In this document: positions 9,460 to 19,036 of the stretch, in pieces
How positions within the stretch are numbered: the first letter of the stretch is position 1
How the letters are laid out: every line of letters begins with the position of its first letter
Source: Lewinellaceae bacterium
GTDB taxonomy: Bacteria > Bacteroidota > Bacteroidia > Chitinophagales > Saprospiraceae
DNA: 64,000 nt
Reading direction: 5' to 3'
NCBI GenBank assembly: GCA_016716135.1
Contig: JADJWX010000005.1
Coordinates: forward strand, 426,271 to 490,270
Program-made: the position numbers and the translations under genes
Notes under the pieces: generated by a model
The model's database searches: none
What the model saw: only the letters and a program-made list of their open reading frames with translations
Told to the model about the DNA's origin: nothing

Positions 9460-11628
9460 TTACTCCACCGCGACTATCTGAACGCGCTCCGTACCTAATG
9501 GCGTTGTTAGCTCACATACCAGCGCCCCGGTCATGCCGTCCAAGCGGATTGCCTCCTGCTGCCAACCGGAGGGGCAATTTTTGCGTACCCGCCACAGCTC
9601 ACGCCCTGTGGCGTCCACTACGCGCAGTTGCGCCATACAAGGCTCCGGCAGGAAAAACCTGGCTGTTGCATGCCCTACAAAGGGATTGGGCCAGATATCA
9701 AGCCCCAAGGCCAGCCCGCTGCCGGCGACAACGCTGCTTGCCTGGTCATAAACCAAAGCCACACCCGACTCTTCCAGCGCGCTGTTATACGCGTACGCTG
9801 GCAGACTTGTTTCGTCGAGCGAAAGTGCATCGCGCAACTTGCCTCCGCTCTGCAAAACATTGAATTTCACAGAAAAAACGACCTCCGCATCGTGGAGTGA
9901 TATGCCTACCGCCTGCGCCCATGCCGCGCGGATTACCCCTTCGGCAATGTTGTACAAACCAAAATGTTCGGCAGTAAGGGGCATTTGGCTGTTTGGTTCA
10001 ATGCCGGTCAGCTCCAGCCGTTCCGGATCGAAAAGCAAGGCAAACTGCCAGGCCGCCAAATCAGCAAACTGATCGGCGCGAAAGGTCACACTTAGTTCCT
10101 GACCGGCTTCCAATATTGCATCGTTGGCCCGCAGCACCAACGGTGGGTGCGGAATCAGGTTGGCCGGGTTGGCGTACACATCCACCACATCGCCGGTCTT
10201 GATGCCCCAGAAATCCTGACCGGGCGCGCTGCCGCTTACCCCCGCCAAGCTGATTTTTTCCGGGAAACCCCAGGGTGGCAGCGCCATCGTATGCGTTACC
10301 GGCACGAAGCGCCAGGAGGTTTTGAACTGCGCCAGGGCAGCGGGGTTGCCCAACAGGGCCTGGTTGATGACCGAGGCATCGAAGGTCGTGATGGAGTTGC
10401 TCTTGTTCACATCGGCGGCTACCTGTTTGTAGGGGCTGGTGATGGGATTTATGCCGGTCACGTGTTGCTGGATGGCGGTGGCGTCGGCTACGGTAATCCC
10501 GTTGAGTTTGTTGATGTTTTTGGTGGGTGTGACGGTGAAATTAGAGCCGTTGGCAGCAACGAGGGTGTAGGTGCCGGCTATCGGCGTGATGTCGGAATCG
10601 GTGTCGTCGCCGGTAAGGGCCACGTTGGCGTCTTTAACCCCGCTGGCGCCGTCGTGCTCCCACCGGATAATGCCGCTGATGTCGATCAGGGCGGAAAAGT
10701 CGCCGTCGAACACAGCGAAGGGGGAGAGGCTGGTGATGCCGCTGCGGCTCAAGGTGTACGGATCGGCGCCGGTTGCCGAAGCGGTGGGCTGGGTATCCCA
10801 GCTGCTGGCAAGGAAGTGTGCGATGTAGGCATTCGTTCTGTCAAAGCTTGCCAGTTCCTCGGCACCGTTCCACTGGAGTGTGAGATTCAGGTCGGAACCG
10901 CCGGCTGTGTTTTCCTCGACAAACCAGCCGCGGCCCACGGCGTCGGCAGTGATCGGCGAACCGGTGTTTCCTCCGCTTAGTACGGCGTCGGATACGCGTA
11001 CGAGGTAAAAGTCGGGTGTGCCGGCATTGGTGAGTGTGGCGGGATTGTAGCTGCTGTTGCCGACGGGGAAATCCACGGGCGTAGCGCCCACGTTGCGCGC
11101 GAGGGATCCTGTGCCATCGGTGCGCACGTGCCGGCTGGCGTCGTAGCCGCTTAAATCCGCAACTTCCAGGTTGTTATTTCCCAACACAACATAATTATCG
11201 GTGGCCTGAAAATCAAGGTTGTTGCCCACTTCCATGTCGTCGGCCAGCAGCAGGTTGTTGCCGCCGGATTTATTCAAAACCAGCAGGTAAAACGCGCCGC
11301 CGCCGGAGGTGACGGTGCTGTGTTGGTCGCCTTCAAAGGAGACCGTCGATGTGCCGGCGTTGAAGGTGGCAGTGTTGCTCCAGTTGGCGCCGATGTGGTA
11401 CTGGCCGTTGCCCTGGAGGGTAGCGCCGGTGGTGTTGCTCAGGTTGGCGGGGGTGGTCAGCGTACCGTCGTTGGTGAGTGTGGCGCTGTTGGCATTGATT
11501 ACGCCGTTTTGGGCTACGAGGTAGCTGCCGCCGGAAATGCGGATGTAGCTGCTTTGATTTTGGAGTTGGGCTTGCACGTTGCCGGCCAGCAGGCCGAGGC
11601 AGTTTATGATGAACAGGAATTTTTTCAT
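9460..11628 (-). CDS. Secreted T9SS protein with dockerin-like and cohesin-like domains
   Basis: A 722-residue exported protein with a signal peptide (FLFIINCLGLLAGNVQAQ), an N-terminal Asn/Thr/Gly-rich beta region (about 30-170), and a dockerin-like pair near 375-430 (LNGITVADATAIQQHV and ADVNKSNSITTFDASV). A cohesin-like domain lies at about 500-625 (LAAWQFALLFDPERLEL), and a T9SS type-A sorting domain begins near 643 (LDIWPNPFVGHATARFFL). It starts only 6 bp after the stop of the S74 fibre gene upstream, so it is almost certainly cotranscribed with it. It shares domain order with the protein at 2571-4949. A surface scaffold or structural role is an inference. Confidence 0.8.
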   Translation of the reverse strand: MKKFLFIINCLGLLAGNVQAQLQNQSSYIRISGGSYLVAQNGVINANSATLTNDGTLTTPANLSNTTGATLQGNGQYHIGANWSNTATFNAGTSTVSFEGDQHSTVTSGGGAFYLLVLNKSGGNNLLLADDMEVGNNLDFQATDNYVVLGNNNLEVADLSGYDASRHVRTDGTGSLARNVGATPVDFPVGNSSYNPATLTNAGTPDFYLVRVSDAVLSGGNTGSPITADAVGRGWFVEENTAGGSDLNLTLQWNGAEELASFDRTNAYIAHFLASSWDTQPTASATGADPYTLSRSGITSLSPFAVFDGDFSALIDISGIIRWEHDGASGVKDANVALTGDDTDSDITPIAGTYTLVAANGSNFTVTPTKNINKLNGITVADATAIQQHVTGINPITSPYKQVAADVNKSNSITTFDASVINQALLGNPAALAQFKTSWRFVPVTHTMALPPWGFPEKISLAGVSGSAPGQDFWGIKTGDVVDVYANPANLIPHPPLVLRANDAILEAGQELSVTFRADQFADLAAWQFALLFDPERLELTGIEPNSQMPLTAEHFGLYNIAEGVIRAAWAQAVGISLHDAEVVFSVKFNVLQSGGKLRDALSLDETSLPAYAYNSALEESGVALVYDQASSVVAGSGLALGLDIWPNPFVGHATARFFLPEPCMAQLRVVDATGRELWRVRKNCPSGWQQEAIRLDGMTGALVCELTTPLGTERVQIVAVE

Positions 11629-11634
11629 GGCAAC

Positions 11635-14241
11635 TTATTTTTCAGAAGTACTGGGTGTGGTTGAATTTTCCGGCATGTTCAGGGCCGCTTTGATCGCCCG
11701 GATATCGGCGGCGAGTTGGGCGTTTTGATTTTTTACTGTTTCCAGTTCAGAAACCTGTGCTTCCAGTTCGGCGATGCGTTTTTGCTGGGCCTCGATGGTT
11801 GCCTGCTGGTCTTGCACGGACTTTACCAGCAGCGGCGTGAGTTTTCCGTAATCCACCATCCAGGGGTCGATGACGACATCGTCGCCGCCTTTGGAGACCG
11901 CCGCCGGATACACCTTGTACAAATCCTGGGCGATAAAGCCGGTTTGTTTTCGGCCCGGCTCGGTCCGGAACTCGTAATCCCGCACTTCGATCTTCAACAA
12001 GTCGTCTAGGGAGTAAGCCGTCGGTACGATATGTTGTTTTAGCCGTACATCGGAACTGGTACTGTAATTGATCGTGCTGGCGCCGTCCTGGCGAACCGTC
12101 CCGATCTCTGAACCGTCGGGCCTGTAAAAAGCGATGAAGCGGGAGTTGGCGCCGTTATTGTTATCCTTTCCCGCCTGGATTTTCAGGCCGTTGTAGCGGG
12201 TACTATTGGTTGCATCGGTGTCGGTGTTTTTGATCGTCGCTACAAAATCAGTGCTTGTGGAACCGGATGCGGCGCCTTCTACATGGAGCCGTGTGGCAGG
12301 GCTGGCTATTCCGATACCGACATTGCCGCTGAAATCGGCGCTGCCGGAAACGCTCAACTTGTTTGCCGGTGTGGTGGCGCCGATGCCGACATTGCCATCG
12401 GTGTCGATGCGCATTTTTTCACTGCCCTCACGGGAGAATGCGAGGTCGCTGCCATCTACCTGAAGTGCATGTCCTTTCGTTGCGATGGTCCATGACCTTT
12501 GGTTGTCGCCGTTAGTGTGGCCCTCGAGTTCCAGTGAGGCTGTGGCAGTTGCCGTTTGGCTGATTTTGAGGTTGCCGTCGTTGATGTGCATTTTCTCATC
12601 TGGTGTGGTGGTGCCGATGCCCATTTTTTCACTGCCTTGATCGAAGTAGAAGTGCGTAGCGCTTCCGTCAGCGCTTCTGAATTCTACCCGGCCATCTGTA
12701 TCTATGAAAAACCGTTTTGTGGGACTATTACTTACATTACGTAAACGAAGGTGCGTTGCCGACGCAGCGCTAGAGCCTTTATCTTGTTGAAACTCCCAGG
12801 CACGAAGTGTATTGAACCTGAGCAAGGTTAGACCATCCAGATTACTATTCCCATCACCAACAATCAAGCTATCTGCTCTGATGGCTCTGCCATTCACAAT
12901 ATCATGGTCGTTCATATCAAGTGCTTGCGTGGCGGTGTGGTTGCCGAGATTGTCGCCAGGAAGGGTGGATAAATTCACGCTGTTACCACCTTCGATACTT
13001 AGCGTGGTACCGCTTAGGCTGAGCGTTTGATCGTCGGGAATGCCCGTCAAGCCCGAGCCGTCGCCGACAAAGGCTGCGGCGGTGACGGTGCCGGTGTTGT
13101 CAATACTTACCGTTTGGGTGGGGTTTCCGGAGCCGTCGATGGCCGTAACGAACCGTACACCGCCGGTAGCGCGCGCGGCAAACTCGTCGGCAGCTGCCGA
13201 GTTGAAGTCAACGTTGTTGCCATCGGAAAACAGGAAAGCGCCGTCGTGGGCAGCGTCGATCTTCGCACGACGACCGGCAGCCAGGCTGTAATCGCCACCG
13301 GCACTGTTCAGGCTGCCGCCAGGTACTGTAGAACTGTACCCGGCGGCGGTGTTTCCAAGCGAACCACCCAGAACTCCGCCACCACCGCCTATTGTGGCGT
13401 TCGTACCGCTTGCCGTGTTATTAGCGCCGCCACCGACGGTAGCGCGCAGGCCACTGGCGCGATTGAGCTCACCTCCAGCCACTGTGGCTCCCTGAGCCGT
13501 TGTATTATTTAAGGCGCCGCCACCAACTGTCGAAGAACTACCCGTTGCGTTGTTAGATTGTCCACCGGAGACAACGGCGCTACCGCCGTTGGCTGTGTTG
13601 AAACTGCCGCCACCAACTGTCGAAAAACCACCCGTTGCGCCGTTAACTTGTCCACCGGAGACAACGTCGCCATAGCCATTGGCCGTGTTTAAAAAGCCGC
13701 CACCGATAGTGGAAAATGAGCCTGAAGTCGCATTGATACCACCGGTTCTCCCGCCGCCACTGATGGTCGCGCCGATAACCCCTGTGGCAACCGTATTGCC
13801 GCTAAAGCCGCCAATGAGGTTCGGCGCGACAGTGGTTCCGAAGAGCGGATCGGTTTCTTCCGCATATTCCAGGCGCAGCCCGCGCGCATTGTTTACGCGG
13901 AAATCCAGCGCCACGTTGTCGGTGGTGCCGATGAAATTCGTGCCGTCTACCGTGCCGGTATTGCCGCTCAGGTTCCAGCCGCTGATGAGCCGCACCCAAC
14001 CGCCGCTGTCCCGGTACCAGAACGATTCGGTATCGGTATCAAAAACCAGCAGGCCCGTGGCCGGGTTGGCAATAGCTGCGCGCTGGGCCGTAGTCATACG
14101 GGGCACGAGCATGCCCTTGTCGCTGCTTTTTACGTCAAGCATGGCCGAGGGGTCGGGGGCGGAGTTGTCCTGATTAACGCTGACCTGGGCAGCGAGCGGC
14201 GAGCCCAGGGCGAGGAGGCAAAAGAATAGTAGCGTACGCAT
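11635..14241 (-). CDS. Fibre-like protein with YadA-type head repeats and S74 chaperone domain (copy 1)
   Basis: An 868-residue exported protein. A signal peptide is followed by a conserved 80-residue start (VNQDNSAPDPSAMLDVKSS...). Next come tandem YadA/Hep_Hag-like head repeats at about 160-300 (motifs such as STVGGG and AVVSGGQ, with NTANG), and then beta-rich modules with repeated GNVGIG. The end is a peptidase S74 intramolecular chaperone domain from about 730 (SSDVRLKQHI; Ser and Lys are the self-cleavage pair in the endosialidase family) and a coiled coil (AQQKRIAELEAQ). The S74 domain is known to trimerise and release fibres such as phage tailspikes. No T9SS tail is seen. The first 120 and last 190 residues are nearly identical to copy 2, upstream by 32 bp. 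Confidence 0.8.
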   Translation of the reverse strand: MRTLLFFCLLALGSPLAAQVSVNQDNSAPDPSAMLDVKSSDKGMLVPRMTTAQRAAIANPATGLLVFDTDTESFWYRDSGGWVRLISGWNLSGNTGTVDGTNFIGTTDNVALDFRVNNARGLRLEYAEETDPLFGTTVAPNLIGGFSGNTVATGVIGATISGGGRTGGINATSGSFSTIGGGFLNTANGYGDVVSGGQVNGATGGFSTVGGGSFNTANGGSAVVSGGQSNNATGSSSTVGGGALNNTTAQGATVAGGELNRASGLRATVGGGANNTASGTNATIGGGGGVLGGSLGNTAAGYSSTVPGGSLNSAGGDYSLAAGRRAKIDAAHDGAFLFSDGNNVDFNSAAADEFAARATGGVRFVTAIDGSGNPTQTVSIDNTGTVTAAAFVGDGSGLTGIPDDQTLSLSGTTLSIEGGNSVNLSTLPGDNLGNHTATQALDMNDHDIVNGRAIRADSLIVGDGNSNLDGLTLLRFNTLRAWEFQQDKGSSAASATHLRLRNVSNSPTKRFFIDTDGRVEFRSADGSATHFYFDQGSEKMGIGTTTPDEKMHINDGNLKISQTATATASLELEGHTNGDNQRSWTIATKGHALQVDGSDLAFSREGSEKMRIDTDGNVGIGATTPANKLSVSGSADFSGNVGIGIASPATRLHVEGAASGSTSTDFVATIKNTDTDATNSTRYNGLKIQAGKDNNNGANSRFIAFYRPDGSEIGTVRQDGASTINYSTSSDVRLKQHIVPTAYSLDDLLKIEVRDYEFRTEPGRKQTGFIAQDLYKVYPAAVSKGGDDVVIDPWMVDYGKLTPLLVKSVQDQQATIEAQQKRIAELEAQVSELETVKNQNAQLAADIRAIKAALNMPENSTTPSTSEK

Positions 14242-14273
14242 ATTGATCGTTGTTTTTTTTATGATTCAAACAG

Positions 14274-16040
14274 CTATTTTTTGCCGCTTTCCCGGTTGGC
14301 GGCGGCTGGTTGCGGATTTTGTTGTAAAGCGGCTTCGAGCAGTTCGAGGCGTTTTTCGAAGGCGGCGTTTTGTGCTTTTGCCTGGGCAAGTTGCGCCTCC
14401 AGCTTGGAAATGCGTTTTTGTTGAGCATCAATAGTGGCCTGCTGGTCTTGCACCGCTTTGACCAGCAAGGGTGTCAATTTCCCGTAATCCACCATCCAGG
14501 GGTCGATGACAACATCATCGCCGCCTTTGGAGACAGCCGCTGGATATACCTTGTACAAATCCTGGGCGATAAAGCCGGTTTGTTTTCGGCCCGGCTCGGT
14601 CCGGAACTCGTAATCCCGCACTTCGATCTTCAACAAGTCGGCAAGGGAGTAAGCCGTCGGTACGATATGTTGTTTTAGCCGTACATCGGAACTGGTACTG
14701 TAATTGATCGTGCTGGCGCCGTCCTGGCGAACCGTCCCGATCTCGGAACCGTCGGGACGGTAAAAAGCGACGAAGCGGGAGTCGGCGCCGTTATTATTAT
14801 CCTTGCCTGCCTGGATTTTCAGGCCGTTGTAGCGGGTACTATTGGTTGCATCGGTGTCGGTGTTTTTGATCGTCGCTACAAAATCAGTACTTGTGGAACC
14901 GGATGCGGCGCCTTCCACGACGGAAGGCAGGTTAGTCAAGCCCGAGCCGTCGCCGACAAAGGCCGCGGCACTGACTGTGCCGGTGTTGTCAATACTTACC
15001 GTTTGGGTGGGGTTTCCGGAGCCGTCGATGGCTGTCACGAAACGTACCCCGCCGGTAGCGCGTACGGCAAACTCGTTGGCAGCTGCCGAGTTGAAGTCAA
15101 CGTTGTTGTGATCGGAAAACAGGAAGGCGCCGTCGTGGGCAGCGTCGATCTTCGCACGCCGACCGGCGGCCAGGCTGTGATCGCCACCGGCACTGTTCAG
15201 GCTGCCGCCGGGTACTGTAGAACTAAACCCGCCGGCGATGTTGTCCTCACCGCCAGCCACTGTTGCTGTAATAGCCGTTGCCATATTTGCTTCGCCACCC
15301 CCGACTGTCGACAATGAACTTGTTGCGCTGTTAGCAAGTCCACCGGAGACAACGGCGCCACCACCGCTGGCAGTGTTGAGTATACCTCCACCTACACTTG
15401 CACCTCCGGATGCGCTGTTATCTTGTCCACCGGAGACAACCGCGCCATAACCGTTGGCTGTGTTGTTCAGGCCTCCACCGATGGTGGCAAATTCTGCTGA
15501 AATGGTATTTATATTACCGCTTATTCCACCGCCACTGATGGTCGCGCCGTAAGCCCATGCCGCAACCGTATTGCCGCTAAAGCCGCCGATGATGTTCGGC
15601 GCTGTATTGATTATTCCAAAGTCCGGATCGATTCCTTCGGCATATTCCAGGCGCAGCCCGCGCGCATTGTTCACGCGGAAATCCAGCGCCACGTTGTCGG
15701 TGGTGCCGATGAAATTCGTGCCGTCCACCGTGCCGGTATTGCCGCTCAGGCTCCAGCCGCCGATGAGTCGCACCCAGCCACCGCTGTCCCGGTACCAGAA
15801 CGATTCGTTATCGGTGTCAAATACCAGCAGGCCCGTGGCCGGGTTGGCAATAGCTGTGCGTTGGGCCGTAGTCATACGGGGCACGAGCATGCCCTTGTCG
15901 CTGCTTTTGACATCGAGCATGGCCGAGGGATCGGGGGCGGAGTTGTCCTGGTTGATGCTGACCTGGGCAGCGAGCACATCAGTGAAAAACAGGCTGTAGC
16001 CCAGCAGGGCCAGGCGGAACATAACAGTGCTTAATTTCAT
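14274..16040 (-). CDS. Fibre-like protein with YadA-type head repeats and S74 chaperone domain (copy 2)
   Basis: A 588-residue paralogue of the next gene downstream. It has the same signal peptide and N-terminal module, a shorter head-repeat block at about 163-282 (repeats built on GGG and SGG with NTA/NSA), and then goes almost directly to the S74 domain (about 450, SSDVRLKQHI) and a C-terminal coiled coil rich in Ala, Gln and Lys. Compared with copy 1, the GNVGIG-type middle is absent, as if deleted. It probably heads a transcript through copy 1 and the T9SS gene, since those spacers are 32 and 6 bp. A pair of 11-bp direct repeats lies 68-99 bp before its start. Confidence 0.8.
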   Translation of the reverse strand: MKLSTVMFRLALLGYSLFFTDVLAAQVSINQDNSAPDPSAMLDVKSSDKGMLVPRMTTAQRTAIANPATGLLVFDTDNESFWYRDSGGWVRLIGGWSLSGNTGTVDGTNFIGTTDNVALDFRVNNARGLRLEYAEGIDPDFGIINTAPNIIGGFSGNTVAAWAYGATISGGGISGNINTISAEFATIGGGLNNTANGYGAVVSGGQDNSASGGASVGGGILNTASGGGAVVSGGLANSATSSLSTVGGGEANMATAITATVAGGEDNIAGGFSSTVPGGSLNSAGGDHSLAAGRRAKIDAAHDGAFLFSDHNNVDFNSAAANEFAVRATGGVRFVTAIDGSGNPTQTVSIDNTGTVSAAAFVGDGSGLTNLPSVVEGAASGSTSTDFVATIKNTDTDATNSTRYNGLKIQAGKDNNNGADSRFVAFYRPDGSEIGTVRQDGASTINYSTSSDVRLKQHIVPTAYSLADLLKIEVRDYEFRTEPGRKQTGFIAQDLYKVYPAAVSKGGDDVVIDPWMVDYGKLTPLLVKAVQDQQATIDAQQKRISKLEAQLAQAKAQNAAFEKRLELLEAALQQNPQPAAANRESGKK

Positions 16041-16107
16041 AATACGAGAACGTTACCTTTTGCTTGAAAATAAACAAGCACAAAGTTGCCGGCATCCGAC
16101 TGAAAGA

Positions 16108-16139
16108 AATCCGACATTCAACAAAAGGAATCCGACATT
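16108..16139. promoter_or_regulatory. Direct-repeat operator candidate upstream of fibre copy 2
   Basis: AATCCGACATT occurs twice (16108-16118 and 16129-16139), start to start 21 bp, two helical turns. The same pair sits at the same distance before copy 3, although the genes differ in the middle. A regulator binding two direct repeats on one DNA face is a reasonable inference. A partial third word (ATCCGAC) lies at 16094. Confidence 0.45.
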
Positions 16140-16198
16140 TTGGAAATATTGTTCCCGCCAAACCGCCGTTTTCCCGACATAATTAAACAGGCCAGAAC

Positions 16199-18121
16199 TT
16201 ATTTGATAGCGGCTTCTGATTTTTCATTATTAAGCCTTTGCTGCATTTGTAAAAGCACGGATTCCAACTGGTCAATTCTTGCAACCTGGGCTTCAAGTTC
16301 GGCGATGCGCTTTTGCTGGGCTTCGATGGTCGCCTGCTGGTCTTGCACCGCTTTGGTGAGCAGCGGGGTGAGCTTGCTGTAATCCACCATCCAGGGGTCT
16401 GTCTTTGCATCGCGCCCGCCGGGCGTAACGGCATTTGGAAAAACCTCATTCAATTGCTGCGCCAAATAGCCCGTAAACACCTCACCCGGCTCGTCCTTGT
16501 ATTCGTAATCGCGCACGGCAATTTTCATTAAATCTGCTACGGAAAAGCGGGTAGGCTGGATATTGGTTTTCAGGCGGATATCAGACGTGTTGTCATAGGA
16601 GATGTTATTGGCATTTGTTTGTCTAACAGCACCTATTGTCGTTGCATCGGGCCGCTCAAAAAGCAGAAACAGTGAATTTGCATTATTATTCTGGTCCCTG
16701 CCGGCTCTTATATACAACCCGTCATGTTTAGGATTATCGGTGTTATCAGGATCATACCCATTGTTCCAAATAGTAGCTACCGGGACATTGTCTGCATCAT
16801 TCCTTGCACTAAATACGCCCCCTCCAAATGTTGTCCCTTGTCCGACCTTAACCTTTCCGTTTGACAGGATGCGCATCCTTTCTGTTTGGTTTGTAAAAAA
16901 ACCGATGTCACTATTGGTCCAGGTACCGAGCGAAAACAGACCATTTGTACCGCTAAATCCGGCGCCATCCGCGCCGATCCGTCCAATAAGGCCGCTACCT
17001 GCGTTGCTCATTTCAACATACGAAGAACTGCCGGCTGTATTGGCTTGGAGTACCATGGTTTTGCCATCGCCGCGAATGTCCAGTTTCGAACCCGGGTTGT
17101 CCGTGCCAATGCCGACATTGCCGCCATCTTTGATCCGCATTGCTTCCAAACCATTGGGTTCAAACACGATGTGGTTGCTGGAGTTCGTCCGCAGCCGTAG
17201 GAATCCGTTTCCCGGATAATACCCAATTCCGGCGCTGGCGACTCCACCTAATTTGCTCAACTCCAGGCGGGCATCGCTGGTTGAGCCGGCGGCCTCAATA
17301 TGGACGATAGCATGCTCTCCTGCCCCACGGTACACATGCAATGGGGCCGTTGGTTGAGACTTGCCGATGCCGACGTTCCCGGAATTGGCATTGTAAATAT
17401 CATTGCCGGAAAGCGCCCAATGGTTGATGGGCAGGCTCCAGGAAGTCGCGCCGCTGCCATTGGTGGTCAGCACCTGCCCGGCTGTACCGTCAGCTGTCGG
17501 GAAACTGTAGCTGTTGTTCACGGTTACGCCGCCTGCCCCGTCCAGGGAAAGGGTATTATTCCCGTTCAGGTTAAAATTCAATTTATAGCCGGAAGGGGTG
17601 GGTGGAGGAAAATTACCCGGGATAATACCGGTGATACGGTTGTATTTGTTTCCCTCATTAAATTCGAAGTGAAGGTTTGAGCCCGCACCGAAAATGTTAT
17701 TAAATAAAAGCAGTTTATTGTTCTCCAGGCGAAGTCTTTCGAGGCCCTCCAGATTAAACCGGATTTTATCTTCATCGGGGCTGCTTTCCACCTGAACTTG
17801 GGTGTCCCCGTCTGCGTCTTCCAGGACGCTGGGATTGCCGGTTTTCAGCTCCGCCCAGCCGCCGCTTTCCCGAAACCAAAAGCTCTCGGTATCGCTGTCA
17901 AAAACCAGCAGCCCGGTAGCCGGGTTAGAAATGGCCGTGCGCTGAGCCGTAGTCATACGGGGCACGAGCATACCCTTGTCGCTGCTCTTGACGTCGAGCA
18001 TGGCCGAGGGATCGGGGGCGGAGTTGTCCTGGTTGACGCTGACTTGTGCGGCGAGCACATCAGTAAAAAACAGGCTGCTGCCCAGCAGGGCAAGGCGGAA
18101 CATAACAGTGCTTAATTTCAT
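16199..18121 (-). CDS. Fibre-like protein with S74 chaperone domain, no head repeats (copy 3)
   Basis: A 640-residue paralogue of the two genes downstream. It shares their signal peptide and the first 85 residues, but its middle is different: no YadA-like repeats, instead tail-fibre-like beta modules with GNVGIG and NSGNVGIG. The S74 domain begins near residue 510 (TSDIRLKTNI) and is clearly more diverged than in copies 1 and 2; a coiled coil closes the protein (AQQKRIAELEAQ). The gap to copy 2 is 158 bp and carries its own repeat-bearing upstream region, so copy 3 is probably a separate transcription unit. It is not a prophage gene as far as can be seen; no other phage genes are near. Confidence 0.78.
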   Translation of the reverse strand: MKLSTVMFRLALLGSSLFFTDVLAAQVSVNQDNSAPDPSAMLDVKSSDKGMLVPRMTTAQRTAISNPATGLLVFDSDTESFWFRESGGWAELKTGNPSVLEDADGDTQVQVESSPDEDKIRFNLEGLERLRLENNKLLLFNNIFGAGSNLHFEFNEGNKYNRITGIIPGNFPPPTPSGYKLNFNLNGNNTLSLDGAGGVTVNNSYSFPTADGTAGQVLTTNGSGATSWSLPINHWALSGNDIYNANSGNVGIGKSQPTAPLHVYRGAGEHAIVHIEAAGSTSDARLELSKLGGVASAGIGYYPGNGFLRLRTNSSNHIVFEPNGLEAMRIKDGGNVGIGTDNPGSKLDIRGDGKTMVLQANTAGSSSYVEMSNAGSGLIGRIGADGAGFSGTNGLFSLGTWTNSDIGFFTNQTERMRILSNGKVKVGQGTTFGGGVFSARNDADNVPVATIWNNGYDPDNTDNPKHDGLYIRAGRDQNNNANSLFLLFERPDATTIGAVRQTNANNISYDNTSDIRLKTNIQPTRFSVADLMKIAVRDYEYKDEPGEVFTGYLAQQLNEVFPNAVTPGGRDAKTDPWMVDYSKLTPLLTKAVQDQQATIEAQQKRIAELEAQVARIDQLESVLLQMQQRLNNEKSEAAIK

Positions 18122-18187
18122 AATACGAGAGCTTTACCTTTTGATTGAATTAAACAAGCACAAAGTTGCTCGCATCGGACTATAAAA

Positions 18188-18219
18188 AATCCGACATTCA
18201 ACCAAAGGAATCCGACATT
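18188..18219. promoter_or_regulatory. Direct-repeat operator candidate upstream of fibre copy 3
   Basis: AATCCGACATT at 18188-18198 and again at 18209-18219, 21 bp apart, 67-98 bp before the ATG of copy 3. The leader between repeats and start (including GCAACTTTGTGCTTGTTTA on the coding strand) is also conserved with copy 2. Confidence 0.45.
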
Positions 18220-18255
18220 TTGGAATATTGCTCCTGCAAATCGCTGTTTTCAGCG

Positions 18256-18962
18256 CTACGTATACTCCTGAAAATAGTCTCCAGGCGCCTTGGCGAAGCG
18301 CTTCCGGTACATCCGCGTAAAATAGCCGGGCGCTGTTTTCCGACGGGAATACGCAGCGAACAGGGTACCCGGTATTTGTCCAGTGGAGGCTTGCATCAAT
18401 AAGGCGACCCTAACCGGTAGCACTCCCAAACCAGATCGAATCGGGTGCAGCCTGAAATGACCCTGAAAAGGGCCCGGCACGTTCAACTCCAGTCTGTTTC
18501 CTGTTTTTTTTGATATACCGGACTGATGTGATTGGCTCAGCACCCAGATTTAGCCTTTGGTTTGAGTCAGCCTGTAGACAGCGCGATATTTTACTTCCCA
18601 ACGTTGCAACAGGTTAATACTCCAGTCGTCCGGATTTTTTTGATTCAGCGCCTGTTTTATCGCCGGACTCCTGGATGCCGGAAATGATATTTCCCGAAAT
18701 GGAATATAAGGTCTGGTGGATTGTGTCGAATCGTTCGGATTGTTCGGCCGTCATACCGGTTCAGGCCGTTGAGTGCTCCAATCCAGATGAAGCCCTTGCG
18801 GCCCTGGGAAATCGTTGTTATAAATCCCTGTGAAAATCCGTCTTCGGTAGCAAGCGTTTGCAGCTTCGGAACGCTTTGGGCTGGCAAAGCAGTACTTATT
18901 GCTACGGCAAGTGCGAAATCTATTCCGGTGGGACCGATGTGGCTGCGAGTAGGTACGGACAA
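18256..18962 (-). pseudogene. Remnant of a hybrid two-component regulator (Reg_prop start, AraC-type end)
   Basis: The 5' part (18962 downwards) encodes a signal peptide and the first two-component propeller repeat: LATEDGFSQGFITTIS, GRKGFIWIGALNGLNRYDG. At HNPPD the frame shifts by one base and continues as LYSISGNIISGIQESGD for a short way. The 3' end (18256-18360) reads PGYFTRMYRKRFAKAPGDYF, the last helix region of an AraC-type DNA-binding domain. Hybrid two-component systems have exactly these two ends, with about 1200 residues of propeller, kinase and receiver between; here these are gone. It lies directly upstream of the fibre cluster and may once have controlled it. Confidence 0.55.
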
Positions 18963-19036
18963 AAATAGGAAGGAACAGGAAAAGTTCCGTCTGGTTTATC
19001 TCCCCAAAAAAGCCGGTGCCGTTCGGGAATTAACTT

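Noticed and set aside
10147..10980. Open frame of 277 codons opposite the T9SS gene
   Set aside because: Gly/Val-rich antisense product of a repetitive secreted protein; no start signals or family.
13300..13760. Short spaced repeats resembling a CRISPR array
   Set aside because: They are codons of the YadA-like head repeats; units are degenerate, in frame, and have no constant repeat-spacer lengths.
11635..18121. Prophage, because of S74 tailspike-type domains
   Set aside because: No terminase, capsid, portal, integrase or lysis gene is near; the proteins have signal peptides.
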